Of a stretch of 64,000 bases of DNA, positions 16,531-25,632 are shown piece by piece. Every line of letters begins with the position of its first letter. Positions within the stretch are counted from its first letter, which is position 1. The position numbers were made by a program, and so were the translations under genes. Origin of the DNA: Dokdonella_A sp049583635. GTDB taxonomy: Bacteria; Pseudomonadota; Gammaproteobacteria; Xanthomonadales; Rhodanobacteraceae. The notes under the pieces were generated by a model that ran no database searches, had not been told where the DNA came from, and saw only the letters and a list, made by a program, of their open reading frames with translations. Location of the stretch: NCBI GenBank assembly GCA_049583635.1, contig JBAUWF010000035.1:1-64000 (forward strand). Direction: 5' to 3'.

Positions 16531-17919
16531 TCAGGCGATACCGAGCCCGCGTATCTCGCCGATCGTGTCTGCATCGAAACCGGCCAGCGTCGCGAACGTG
16601 CGGCCGCGTTCGACGTAATCGCGAAACGCATCGAAGCTCGGCGCACCTGGCGACAACAACACGGTACCGCCGTGGTTGGTTTGCGTACGCGCCATCGACA
16701 CCGCGTCGGCCAGCGAGCCACATGGCTCGAGCTGGAACGGCAGGGCGCCGCGCGATCGGAGCAAGGCGGCGATGCGTGGTCCGCTCGCGCCCATCGTCAC
16801 GATCGCATGCGGTGGTGCACGCATGACCGCATCGACAAATTCGCTCCAGTCGAGGCCGCGGTCATGGCCACCGACCAGCAACGTCGTGACTTCGCGCCTC
16901 GGGACGCTGGCCAGCGCTTCGAGGCTCGCCCGCGGTGTCGTCGCAATACTATCATCGATCCAGTTCAACCCGTCGCGCGGGCCGAGCATTTGCAGGCGAT
17001 GCGGCAAGGGTCGAAACGTCGCGATGTGTCGCGCGGCGGCTAGCGCGTCATCGCCGGCTGCCTCGAGCGCGGCCAACGCGGCACACAGATTCAGCGCATT
17101 GTGCGCACCCGGCAATGGCACGTCATCGACCTCAAGCACACGCAGATCGCCACGGAAAATGGCGCCTTTACGCACGTGCCAGCCATGCTCGGCACCGAAC
17201 CGGCAAATATCCGGTGAGGCATTGCCTGCCTCGACCGCATCAACCTCGATGCGCGCCAGAATGTCGGGTTGCTTCGCGTTGACGACAAGCCGGACGGCAC
17301 GCACCGCGATTGCGAGCTTGTCGGCCAGGTAACGTTCGCGCGAGCCGTGCCAGTCGAGATGGTCCTCGTACACGTTGGTGATCACGCCGACGGCGACGCG
17401 ACCGGCCGCGCGCGTCTGGAAGCTCGAGAGTTCAATAACCCACCAGTCCGGCGCGAGCGGCGGATCGAGCAGCTCAAGCAGCGGCAGGCCGATGTTGCCG
17501 GCCAGCGCGACGCGATGCCTGCGCGCGCGCAGCAGATGGGCGATCAACGCGCTGACCGTGCTCTTGCCCTTGGTGCCCGTCACCGCGATCACGCGCGCCT
17601 CGGGATGTTCGGCGAACCACAAGGCAGTGCCCGAGGTGAAGCGCGTGCCGTCACGCTCGGCGGCGGTGATTTCCGGCCGGTACGCGCTGATGCCCGGCGA
17701 CTTGATCACGATATCGAAAGCCGCCAGCTTGGCGGCATCGGGCGCGGTCGTGATCAGCGTCGCGTCGATTTCGGCATGCTCCGCTGCCTCGTTCGCGCTG
17801 CAGAACACCGTCACCGGCAATGTCGGGAGGCGGGTACCGAGCGCAGCGAGCGCAGCGCGCCCCTCGCGGCCGAGGCCCCAGATCGCCACCCGGCAACCGG
17901 CGAGTTCAGCAATGCGCAT
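16531..17919 (-). CDS. murD2: UDP-MurNAc-L-alanine:L-glutamate ligase, MurD2 type
   Basis: A 462-residue Mur ligase. Visible are the N-terminal Rossmann motif WGLGREGRAAL, the ATP loop GTKGKST at 115-121, SSFQ near 196 and the late NWIDDSIATTPRA segment of MurD-like enzymes. Ordinary MurD adds D-glutamate to UDP-MurNAc-L-Ala. In Xanthomonas oryzae a divergent MurD2 adds L-glutamate, and MurL then epimerises the product. Here the gene directly follows a murL homologue, its ATG overlapping the murL end by 14 bases, so the MurD2 role is strongly suggested by context. L-Glu specificity cannot be read from the sequence alone. Whether a canonical murD and a murI racemase also exist elsewhere is not known from this window. 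Confidence 0.82.
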   Translation of the reverse strand: MRIAELAGCRVAIWGLGREGRAALAALGTRLPTLPVTVFCSANEAAEHAEIDATLITTAPDAAKLAAFDIVIKSPGISAYRPEITAAERDGTRFTSGTALWFAEHPEARVIAVTGTKGKSTVSALIAHLLRARRHRVALAGNIGLPLLELLDPPLAPDWWVIELSSFQTRAAGRVAVGVITNVYEDHLDWHGSRERYLADKLAIAVRAVRLVVNAKQPDILARIEVDAVEAGNASPDICRFGAEHGWHVRKGAIFRGDLRVLEVDDVPLPGAHNALNLCAALAALEAAGDDALAAARHIATFRPLPHRLQMLGPRDGLNWIDDSIATTPRASLEALASVPRREVTTLLVGGHDRGLDWSEFVDAVMRAPPHAIVTMGASGPRIAALLRSRGALPFQLEPCGSLADAVSMARTQTNHGGTVLLSPGAPSFDAFRDYVERGRTFATLAGFDADTIGEIRGLGIA

Positions 17920-19249
17920 GGACTGTCGATCGCAGCCGATCGGGGATCAGATCGGGCCCGTCCGGCACCAGCAACGCGGCCAGATCGAGTGCGTCGAGAT
18001 CGAGCTGCGGCGCGATGACTTCGGCGAAGCGCGCAATGATCGCATCCTCGCGCCATTCGGGTCGTTTGCTGAGTGCGAACATCGCCGCGCGTGATTCGCG
18101 CCCCTCGCCAACGCATTCGAACGGCTTGTGCAGGCGGTATTCGAGCAAGGCGTCGAAGGCATCGGTCAGGGTCGCGTCATCGAGCAGATTGCGCCCGAAG
18201 ATCGCAAGCAGCCGCGGCTTGGGCATGAACGGCGCAAGGGCGAGAAACACGAAATGGCACTTCGGGCAGTGGCCGCACCAACGGTCGACCGGACGCGGGC
18301 CGAGCAGTCGGAAGTTTCGATTGCAGCTCGAAAACGCATCGTCATATCCCGCATTGCGCGCGAAGCGCGCGGCCACCGCGAGTTCGGAAAGCGGACGCAG
18401 CAACGAGAAATATTCGAGCTCGGCAGCGACACGCGATTTCACCAGATCATGAAAACACTGCTCGAATTCCCAACCCTTGCTCCATTGATGATTGACCGCC
18501 TGTCCGTCGTATTCGAGTGTGGCGCTGGAGGCCGAACGCTCATTGGAAAACGCGATGGCGTCGAAGCCATACAGCACGGCAGCGACGACGAGGATCACCG
18601 AATTGATCGCGGTCACCGGAATATGGCCATTGTAGGCGCCGATGCGGTTGTATTCGAACAGGATCGGTGACAGTTCGCGACCGATGTTGAGCATCCGAAG
18701 CCCGGTACGCGCGGCGCACGCGGCGATCAGGGGCGAGTTGCCGATCCAGACCGCCGTGGCTGGCTCCCCGGCCTGCTTAAGCAGTTCGATACTGACCAGC
18801 GAATCCTTGCCGCCGCCGATTGGAACAAGCGTGCGTCGATCGAGTGCCCGGTGCTGCTCCGCCGCCGGGGAACCGCATGCGTGCCCACTCGGAAACCGGA
18901 TGCGTCCGCGCAGATCCAGATTGTTGTGGAATGCGAACTCACCGAGGCCATGCAGATACAGCGCATCGAGGAGTCGGGCAACCTGCGAATCGGGAGCTTC
19001 GCCTTCGACGACGATGTCCGCCGGCACACCCGCCTTGTAGTAGCTGATGCCCGCGATCAAATGCAGCAGGGACAAAGCGGCTTCGAACGACGCGCGACGG
19101 TCCGACCGTGGTCGGGGCGCGTCCGGAAACGTGATGCACTCGATCAGTTCCGGACCGTCATCGAACGCATAGACGAGTTCTGCGACATTGTCCTTGTAGC
19201 TTCGGCGGACGAAGCGAAACGCGCGCGCAGCCTTCGGATCACTGATCAT
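17906..19249 (-). CDS. murL: UDP-MurNAc-L-Ala-L-Glu epimerase, MurL
   Basis: MurL converts the terminal L-Glu of UDP-MurNAc-L-Ala-L-Glu to D-Glu, with ATP, giving the normal peptidoglycan precursor without free D-glutamate. The 447-residue protein carries a PP-loop-like ATP site PIGGGKDSLVS (GGGKDS at 145-150) and a cysteine cluster WCGHCPKCHF (Cys325, 328, 331). These, the length and the partner gene match the murL described in Xanthomonas. Its ATG overlaps the stop of the aspartokinase/DAP decarboxylase gene by 4 bases and its end overlaps murD2 by 14, so all three are co-transcribed. The frame is intact. I consider the family assignment strong; activity is inferred from family and context. 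Confidence 0.85.
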   Translation of the reverse strand: MISDPKAARAFRFVRRSYKDNVAELVYAFDDGPELIECITFPDAPRPRSDRRASFEAALSLLHLIAGISYYKAGVPADIVVEGEAPDSQVARLLDALYLHGLGEFAFHNNLDLRGRIRFPSGHACGSPAAEQHRALDRRTLVPIGGGKDSLVSIELLKQAGEPATAVWIGNSPLIAACAARTGLRMLNIGRELSPILFEYNRIGAYNGHIPVTAINSVILVVAAVLYGFDAIAFSNERSASSATLEYDGQAVNHQWSKGWEFEQCFHDLVKSRVAAELEYFSLLRPLSELAVAARFARNAGYDDAFSSCNRNFRLLGPRPVDRWCGHCPKCHFVFLALAPFMPKPRLLAIFGRNLLDDATLTDAFDALLEYRLHKPFECVGEGRESRAAMFALSKRPEWREDAIIARFAEVIAPQLDLDALDLAALLVPDGPDLIPDRLRSTVHAHC

Positions 19250-22014
19250 GACGTCCTTTCATCCTGCGCATCAGTCGTCACACCGCCCTCCTCGCTCTCC
19301 CCAGCGGCGAGAGGAGCGGCCGACAGCACCACCTCCGCGGCCGGCTCGCGCAGGTTGTAGCGCGAGGCCATGACCGCACCGTAGGCGCCGGTTTGCGCGA
19401 CCAGCAATACATCGCCTTCGCGGCACTCGGGCAGACGCCGGTTGCTGCCGAGGATGTCGCCTGATTCGCAGATCGGGCCGACGACCTGCACGAGGTCGGT
19501 CGACGTCTCGTCGAGCCGGGAGAGATTGACGATTTCGTGCCAGGCCTCGTACAGCGCAGGGCGCAACAGCGAGTTCATGCCGGCGTCGATGCCGACGTAA
19601 CATGTCGCGCCCTTGCGTTTGACCTGGGTGACGCGCGCCAGCAGCACAGCAGCATCCGCTACCGCGTAGCGACCCGGTTCCATCCACAGCGCGAACTGCG
19701 GGTAGGCGCGTTTGACTTCGCCGAGTGCGGAACCGAGAGCGGCGAGATCAAGGGGCACCTCGTCCGGCCGCGAAGCAACTCCGAGCCCGCCTCCGATGTC
19801 GAGAATGCGTACGCGATCGAAATCCTCGGCGAGGCTTGCAAGCCCGGCATATATGTCGCGCCAGTGCATCGGGTCGAGCACACCGGAACCCAGATGCGCA
19901 TGCAGCCCGACGATGCGCGCACCGTGCCGACGCGCGAGCCGGCGGAACTCGTCGAGATCATCCAGTGCGACACCGAACTTGGACTGAGCGCCGCCGGTCC
20001 TGACCTTTTCGTGGTGACCGCGCCCGCTGCCGAGATCCACGCGCAGAAAAATCTCGCGATCGGTGAACACGTCGCCCCAATGCGCCAGTGGATGCACGGC
20101 ATCGATCGTGACCGCAACGCCGGTCGCAACCGCTGCCTCGTATTCGGCGCGCGGCGCAAAGTTCGGCGTGAACAGGATGCGCTCGGCGCCAAGTTCGGGC
20201 AGCGCACGGCACAGCGCTTCGACCTCCGGCCATGAGACGCACTCGAACGCGAAATCCGCATCGCGCAACGCACGCAGAATGGACGGGTGCGGATTGGCCT
20301 TGAGCGCGTAGTGCCAGCGATCGACTGCCGCGATCGACCCCAACGCCCGCGCGCGCTCCGCGACAGTCGGCAGATGATAGACATAGCGCGGCGTGGAGTC
20401 AGCCGCGCAATCGAGCAGCCGTGTGACATCCTTGCGCCACCACGCAACGGGTGCCGGTGCCGCGGTGCCGTCGAGCGCTTGCCATGACGGGCCGAACACG
20501 ATGCCGTCGTCGACGCGCATCGCTTCGGCCCGGATCAGCAGCGCATGCAGGCGTGGCAGCAGATCATCGACCAGCGCTTCGTCGACGACGAAGGTCAGAT
20601 TGAGATTGTTCGATGACTGGCTGATCAGATGCACATCCAGCGCACCGAACTCGGCGAGTACCGCCGACAGCCGATGCAGCATCGCCCGCATGCCGCGGCC
20701 GACCAGCGTGATCGCTGCGCACGGCGCGATTACCTTGACCCTACAGATCCTTGCAAGATCCGCCGCCAGCGCCGACACGACATCCGAATCGACCAGGTTC
20801 ACGCTCGGATCAAGCGACACTGTCACATTGGTTTCGGCCGATCCGATCAAATCCACCGACAACCCGTGGTTACGGAATTGATCGAAAACCGCGGCAAGGA
20901 AACCGACTTCCTGCCACATGCCGACCGTCTCCATCGACACCAGCACAACGCCCTTGCGCGCGCTGATCGCCTTGACGCTCGGCGCACCACGGGCTGCGTC
21001 GACAGCGATCATGGTGCCCGCGAGGTATGGTCGTGTGGTGTCCTTGATCACCAGCGGTACATGCGCCTTGCGCAGCGGATCCAGGCAGCGCGGATGCAAT
21101 ACACGGGCGCCGGTGGTAACGATTTCCTGGGCTTCGGCGTAATCGAGCTGCTTCAACAGGCGCGCTTCAGGGACCTGACCCGGATCGGCACTGAACAGGC
21201 CCGGCACATCGGTCCAGATCTCGACCACCTCGGCATCGAGCAGGACCCCGAAATATGCCGCCGACGTGTCCGATCCGCCACGCCCGAGCACGACTGTCTC
21301 GCCGGTCTCGTTGCGCGCGACGAAGCCCTGCGTCAGAAATACCGCACCGCGCATGGACAGCCTTTGCGCGAAGGCCGGATCGTGTGCAACTTCTACGGAT
21401 GCCGAGAGGTAACGACTCCAGTCGCTACGGTTCGGCAACGTGCACGCGTGCAGATGCTCGCGCGCATCGAGCCACTGCGCATCGAGTCCGCGGGCGTTCA
21501 GGCACGCGACGCCGAGTGTGCTCGACAGCAACTCGCCGTGCGCGAGCACTTCTGCTTGCCACGGCAAGGCCGATTCCGCACCGCGCTGCTCGCCCAGCAG
21601 GAGACTCAAACCATCAAAGCAGTCGTCAAGTGGCTTGCATTGCGCCACTTCCAACTCGCGCATCAGCTCATGATGATCTTTTCGCAGAATCGCCACTGCA
21701 CTTGCGGCCTGCGCTGCCATGCCGGGCAGGCACAGTGACGCCAGCCGATCGGTGACACCCGACAACGCCGACACCACAATCAGCACGCGCGCGCCGCGCC
21801 TGCGGTGTGCGCGCACGACGGCTTCGATACTGCGCCAACATGCGGCGGTCGCGACGCTGGTACCGCCGAACTTGACGACGATCCAGGGTGCCGTCGGCTC
21901 CGGCGCAGGTGCGGGGTCGGGACTCACCAAGGGACACGGCCAAAAAAGGGCGAAGGCCGCATTCTTTCGTGCGGCGCGATGTAACGCAACGCCAGTGAAC
22001 GGGACTGCATCCAC
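19246..22014 (-). CDS. lysA: Bifunctional aspartokinase / diaminopimelate decarboxylase
   Basis: One polypeptide joins the first and last steps of lysine synthesis. The N-terminal half is an aspartate kinase, with VVKFGGTSV at about residues 46-54, the GRGGSDTSAAYF segment near 245-255, and ACT-type regulatory sequence at about 370-490. The C-terminal half is a PLP DAP decarboxylase, with the lysine in YALKANPH, then HAHLGSGV, DIGGGLG, EPGRYAVADA and CESGDIL. The fusion is characteristic of Xanthomonadaceae. ATG 22014 gives 922 residues; GTG 21927 gives 893 and begins close to where the known fusions do (SPDPAPAPEP then the kinase), so it may be the true start. It leads an operon with murL and murD2, linking DAP/lysine and cell-wall synthesis. 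Confidence 0.88.
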   Translation of the reverse strand: MDAVPFTGVALHRAARKNAAFALFWPCPLVSPDPAPAPEPTAPWIVVKFGGTSVATAACWRSIEAVVRAHRRRGARVLIVVSALSGVTDRLASLCLPGMAAQAASAVAILRKDHHELMRELEVAQCKPLDDCFDGLSLLLGEQRGAESALPWQAEVLAHGELLSSTLGVACLNARGLDAQWLDAREHLHACTLPNRSDWSRYLSASVEVAHDPAFAQRLSMRGAVFLTQGFVARNETGETVVLGRGGSDTSAAYFGVLLDAEVVEIWTDVPGLFSADPGQVPEARLLKQLDYAEAQEIVTTGARVLHPRCLDPLRKAHVPLVIKDTTRPYLAGTMIAVDAARGAPSVKAISARKGVVLVSMETVGMWQEVGFLAAVFDQFRNHGLSVDLIGSAETNVTVSLDPSVNLVDSDVVSALAADLARICRVKVIAPCAAITLVGRGMRAMLHRLSAVLAEFGALDVHLISQSSNNLNLTFVVDEALVDDLLPRLHALLIRAEAMRVDDGIVFGPSWQALDGTAAPAPVAWWRKDVTRLLDCAADSTPRYVYHLPTVAERARALGSIAAVDRWHYALKANPHPSILRALRDADFAFECVSWPEVEALCRALPELGAERILFTPNFAPRAEYEAAVATGVAVTIDAVHPLAHWGDVFTDREIFLRVDLGSGRGHHEKVRTGGAQSKFGVALDDLDEFRRLARRHGARIVGLHAHLGSGVLDPMHWRDIYAGLASLAEDFDRVRILDIGGGLGVASRPDEVPLDLAALGSALGEVKRAYPQFALWMEPGRYAVADAAVLLARVTQVKRKGATCYVGIDAGMNSLLRPALYEAWHEIVNLSRLDETSTDLVQVVGPICESGDILGSNRRLPECREGDVLLVAQTGAYGAVMASRYNLREPAAEVVLSAAPLAAGESEEGGVTTDAQDERTS

Positions 22015-22533
22015 TTTCCGCTAGATGATCCGTTTTCGCGACCGGCCAAACGTCGCAGCGACTGCGAAACAGCCGTCATGCCGAATGCGACTGTCCGGGC
22101 CAGATCCCGCTTTGGTACTCGGCAAAGTTGGTGCGGTCATCTGGTCGCCATGGAAACGTCGCCGCAGGGTCGAGTTCTCCTCGTTTGGTGTTGATACTCG
22201 ACCAAACCGGCGCCACAGGCGCTGCCGCGAACGCCATGGAATTCCCTGCAACAGGCGGAGGTCAGCGCAACGGCGAGGTTGAATTTCCGGGGGTCGGATA
22301 TGGCGTTTGACCGATCCCCGGGCGGGTTCACAGTCTTGCTGCGCCACGACCGCGGCGCCGACGAAGGTTGCTGGGTTCGCGCGAGCATGGCGAATTGAGC
22401 AATTGACAGGCAGTCTGCCCGACTCGCATGAAAGCGGCAGGCGATGCGACAATCCCCTCGCCAGCGGCAACTTCGTCGGACCGTACGCTGCCGGCGTAAG
22501 GTGGTGGCCTCGCCGCTCCGCCGCGGAGGATTG
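22015..22533. other. 519-base divergent intergenic region
   Basis: It separates the lysine/cell-wall operon (minus) from the molybdenum hydroxylase operon (plus). It holds the promoters of both units, though none could be assigned confidently. The only clear structure is the overlapping pair of inverted repeats at 22168-22207. I looked for a lysine riboswitch and a tRNA and saw neither. A GGAGGA ribosome site for the next gene is at 22525-22530. Short frames here look non-coding. Confidence 0.5.
22168..22207. promoter_or_regulatory. Two overlapping, mutually exclusive inverted repeats
   Basis: GGTCGAGT (22168-22175) is the exact reverse complement of ACTCGACC (22196-22203). GTTTGGT (22184-22190) is the exact reverse complement of ACCAAAC (22201-22207). 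The two pairs share the bases ACC, so in RNA only one hairpin could form at a time. It could be an attenuator-like switch or a pair of protein sites. Confidence 0.4.
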
Positions 22534-23061
22534 ATGCAGGACTTACGCAAGGGCCCGAAGCCCCCCCCGGCCGTCTCGACTGTCAGTGGCGAGGTCGAGG
22601 CCCGGGCCGTTCGCATCAACGGCAAGCCCTACTACCACGATGGCGACGAAAGCATGCCACTGCTGTGGTTTCTGCGCGACGCGCTGCGCCTGACCGGCAC
22701 CAAGTACGGTTGCGGCATTGGCGCCTGCGGGGCCTGCACGGTGCTGCTCGACGGCGCCGCCGTGCGATCGTGCCGAACGCCGATGCAGGCCGTCGCCGGG
22801 CGTTCCGTCACGACCATCGAAGGCCTCGAAACCGACAAGTTGCATCCGCTGCAGCAGGCCTGGATCGACGAGGACGTCTCACAATGCGGCTATTGTCAGG
22901 CCGGACAGATCATGGCGGCGCTGGGCCTGCTCAAACGCAAACCCAGGCCGACTGATGCCGATATCGCCACGCTCGGCAACCTGTGCCGTTGTGGCACCTA
23001 TCCGCGCATCCGCCGCGCGATCTTGCGCGCCGCCGAGCGCATGCACGCTGCGAAGAAATGA
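22534..23061 (+). CDS. Molybdenum hydroxylase, [2Fe-2S] subunit
   Basis: The 175-residue protein passes electrons from the molybdenum subunit through two [2Fe-2S] clusters. ATG 22534 has GGAGGA four bases upstream; the longer frame to 22444 adds a basic tail without homology. The N-terminal plant-ferredoxin-type cluster is CGIGACGACTVLLDG plus a further Cys (VRSC). The second cluster is CGYCQAGQIM with LCRCGTYPRI. Such small subunits belong to isoquinoline or aldehyde oxidoreductases of the xanthine dehydrogenase family. Its stop overlaps the ATG of the large-subunit gene (ATGA). No separate FAD subunit gene is present, as in the IorAB/aldehyde oxidoreductase type. Confidence 0.88.
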   Translation: MQDLRKGPKPPPAVSTVSGEVEARAVRINGKPYYHDGDESMPLLWFLRDALRLTGTKYGCGIGACGACTVLLDGAAVRSCRTPMQAVAGRSVTTIEGLETDKLHPLQQAWIDEDVSQCGYCQAGQIMAALGLLKRKPRPTDADIATLGNLCRCGTYPRIRRAILRAAERMHAAKK

Positions 23062-25319
23062 CCGACGCTGCCCCCAATCCCGGCCGGCGTCGCTTCCTCG
23101 CGGTCACATTGACCGCTTCGGGGGCGTTGCTGGTCGGAACCTGCCTGGCCAAGGCCACCGATGCGCTGCTGCCGCCGGAGTTGATCGGCGACGACCTGAC
23201 ACGGATCGGGCCGTTCGTGCGCATTGAACGCGACAATCGCGTCGTCATCGGCGCACGCGGCTGCGAAATCGGCCAAGGGGTGATGACCTCGCTGCCAATG
23301 CTCGTAGCCGATGAACTGGACGTCGACTGGGCGCAGGTGCGCGTCATCCAGTTGCCCTACGGCTATATCGAAACCGACCAGGGACCGACCAATCGATACG
23401 GCAACCAGCACGCAGGCGGCAGCACCAGCATTCCGAATGGCTGGGCTGATCTGCGCGAAGCCGGTGCGGCTGCGCGCTGGCTGCTGATTCAGGCAGCCGC
23501 GGCCGAGTGGCATCTGCCGGCTGCGCAGTTGCAAACCGGATCCGGGAAAGTGCGCGCACCGGATGGCCGCGCGCTGACCTACGGTGCGCTGGCGCGCAGC
23601 GCCGCCGCGCTCGATCCGCCGACGCAACCGATGACGCTGAAGAACCCCGTTGAGTACCGTGTCATCGGCAAGCCGACACGCGTGGTCGACGCACGCGACA
23701 TCGTCACCGGGCGCAGCACATTCGGCATCGATGCTTATCATGCCGGTGCCCTGACAGCCGTGATGCTGCGCTGCCCGCACCTGGATGGATCGCTCGACAC
23801 GCTCGATGACAGCGCCGCGCGCAAACTGCCGGGCGTGAGGGATGTCGTGGTCATTGCCGGCCCGAAGCCCGACGCTGCATTCAGCGGCGCGCTGGCCGCG
23901 GGCATAGCCGTGCTGGCCGACGCTACCTGGGCTGCCCTGAAAGGCCGCGAAGCGCTGAAGGTTACCTGGAAGCCCGGTCCATGGACCAGGGAATCGAGTG
24001 CCTCTTTGCGCGTCGCCGCGAACGCCGCGCTCAACAACGATGAGAACGGCGTCGGAGTACGCCGTGATGGTGACCTGGCGAAGGCACGCAAACATGCGCA
24101 CCACGTGGTCGAGGCCCGCTACGAGGTCCCGTTTCTGGCCCACGCCACCATGGAACCGCCGGCCGCTTTGATCGATATAACCAAGAACAACGCGCTTCTG
24201 ATTGCTTCGCTGCAAAACCCCGATGGCGCCTCGCAAGTCATCAGCTCACTGACCGGCCTGCCACGCAAGGCGATCGACATCCGCATGACGCGCGCCGGCG
24301 GCGGTTTCGGGCGGCGTCTCAAGAACGACTACGTCGCCGAAGCGGTATTGATCGCGAAAGCCGCCGGCAAGCCGGTCAAGCTGCTGTGGACGCGCGAGGA
24401 TGATCTGCAACACGACTTCTACCGACCGTTTGGCGTACACGCGATGACCGCGACGCTGGATCGCGCAAAACGCGTGACCGGCTGGGCACACCGATGCGCC
24501 GCGACGCCACGCAACTACCGCGACGAAGGTCTCAAGGACGCACCGATCTGGATAGGCTGTCTCGAACCGGATGATTTTCCGGCGGGTCTCGTGCCGAACC
24601 TCGAGAAAACCTTCTATCCCGTTCAGTCGGGCATGCCGCGCGGATGGTGGCGCGCGCCGCTGCACACGTTCATCACATTTGCCGAGCAGGCGTTCATCGA
24701 CGAGATCGCCCACGAAACCAGGCAGGACGCGGTGAACCTTCGTCTCGCGATGCTCGGAGACGCGCGCCTGTTGCCGTATCGCGGCCACGGAGGGCCCACG
24801 TTCGACACGGCCCGGCTCGCCAATGTGCTGACGCGATGCGCCGACAAGATCGGTTGGGACAAGAAACGCAGCGACGGTCATGGAATCGGCATCGCCTGCC
24901 ATTTCACGTTCGGTGGCTATGCCGCGAATGCGTTCGAAGTTTCGGTGAGAGACGGCAAACTTCGAATCCATCGCGCACTGTGCGTGATCGATGTCGGACG
25001 CGTCGTCAATCCGCTCGGCGTCGAGGCACAGATGATGGGTGGCACCATCGACGGCATATCAAGCGCCCTCAATCTACGGATCACCGTCAAGAACGGGCAG
25101 GTGCAACAGAGCAACTTCCCGGATTACCGCTTGATGGGAATGGCACAGGCCCCGAAGAGCGTCGAAGTCGAGATTGTCCAGTCGGATGCAGCGCCCAGCG
25201 GTGCCGGCGAAATGGGCATTCCATGCGCAGCGCCGGCTCTGGCCAATGCGATCTTCGCAGCGACCACAGTCCGCGTCCGCACACTGCCGATCATGCCTGA
25301 GTTGTTGCGGATGTTGTGA
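23058..25319 (+). CDS. Molybdenum hydroxylase, large subunit (IorB/aldehyde oxidoreductase type)
   Basis: The 753-residue protein binds molybdopterin cofactor and hydroxylates an aldehyde or N-heterocycle. I chose ATG 23058, which overlaps the small-subunit stop. It begins with a twin-arginine signal (RRRFLAVTLTASGALL), so the folded enzyme is exported to the periplasm. Molybdopterin-binding segments include GQGVMTSLPML, AGGGFGRRLKNDY and the likely catalytic Glu in GAGEMGIP. The real substrate is unknown. Periplasmic location and lack of an FAD subunit suggest electrons go to a cytochrome or similar carrier. Molybdenum may come through the ModABC system at 1.4-3.6 kb. Accessory maturation genes (XdhC type) are not nearby. 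Confidence 0.85.
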   Translation: MTDAAPNPGRRRFLAVTLTASGALLVGTCLAKATDALLPPELIGDDLTRIGPFVRIERDNRVVIGARGCEIGQGVMTSLPMLVADELDVDWAQVRVIQLPYGYIETDQGPTNRYGNQHAGGSTSIPNGWADLREAGAAARWLLIQAAAAEWHLPAAQLQTGSGKVRAPDGRALTYGALARSAAALDPPTQPMTLKNPVEYRVIGKPTRVVDARDIVTGRSTFGIDAYHAGALTAVMLRCPHLDGSLDTLDDSAARKLPGVRDVVVIAGPKPDAAFSGALAAGIAVLADATWAALKGREALKVTWKPGPWTRESSASLRVAANAALNNDENGVGVRRDGDLAKARKHAHHVVEARYEVPFLAHATMEPPAALIDITKNNALLIASLQNPDGASQVISSLTGLPRKAIDIRMTRAGGGFGRRLKNDYVAEAVLIAKAAGKPVKLLWTREDDLQHDFYRPFGVHAMTATLDRAKRVTGWAHRCAATPRNYRDEGLKDAPIWIGCLEPDDFPAGLVPNLEKTFYPVQSGMPRGWWRAPLHTFITFAEQAFIDEIAHETRQDAVNLRLAMLGDARLLPYRGHGGPTFDTARLANVLTRCADKIGWDKKRSDGHGIGIACHFTFGGYAANAFEVSVRDGKLRIHRALCVIDVGRVVNPLGVEAQMMGGTIDGISSALNLRITVKNGQVQQSNFPDYRLMGMAQAPKSVEVEIVQSDAAPSGAGEMGIPCAAPALANAIFAATTVRVRTLPIMPELLRML

Positions 25320-25632
25320 TCGGGCTGCGCCCGTTCCGTTCGCCTCGGCGGCGAGCGGGCTACTTTTGGCATTGCCCCAAAAGCAGCCAAAAGGTCCAGT
25401 GGCCGGACGCGGTGGCTGGTTTCGCTTGCGGCACCAGCTTCCCTGCGCTTCTCGCCGCCGCGTACGGCCCCAGGATCAAGAGCGGTTTCGATGTGCCTGC
25501 TGTTGGGTCCCGTTGGTGGCGCCGGGTGGCGGGCGAAAAGCCCGCAGGGCGGCGCGAGGGATATCCTGTCGGCGGAACCCTTGCGACAGCGTCACAGCAG
25601 ACGAGAGAAGCCAGGAAACAGGAAGCGAGTCG
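25320..25632. other. Intergenic region with a hairpin and repeat-like sequence
   Basis: 313 bases. CTACTTTTGG (25360-25369) pairs with CCAAAAGCAG (25377-25386), nine of ten positions, around a short loop; another CCAAAAG follows at once. Similar CTACTTTTGG/CCAAAAGTAG motifs are often dispersed between genes in Xanthomonadaceae, so this may be a repeat or a terminator of the hydroxylase operon. The rest looks non-coding. The long frame reaching back to 25174 is a shadow of the hydroxylase gene. Confidence 0.45.

Noticed and set aside
20629..21738. A 369-codon open frame opposite the aspartokinase/DAP decarboxylase gene
   Set aside because: Shadow of a well-defined fusion enzyme; no start context or domain.
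22015..22533. Possible lysine riboswitch or tRNA gene
   Set aside because: No lysine-box core and no cloverleaf could be made; the overlapping hairpins are reported instead.
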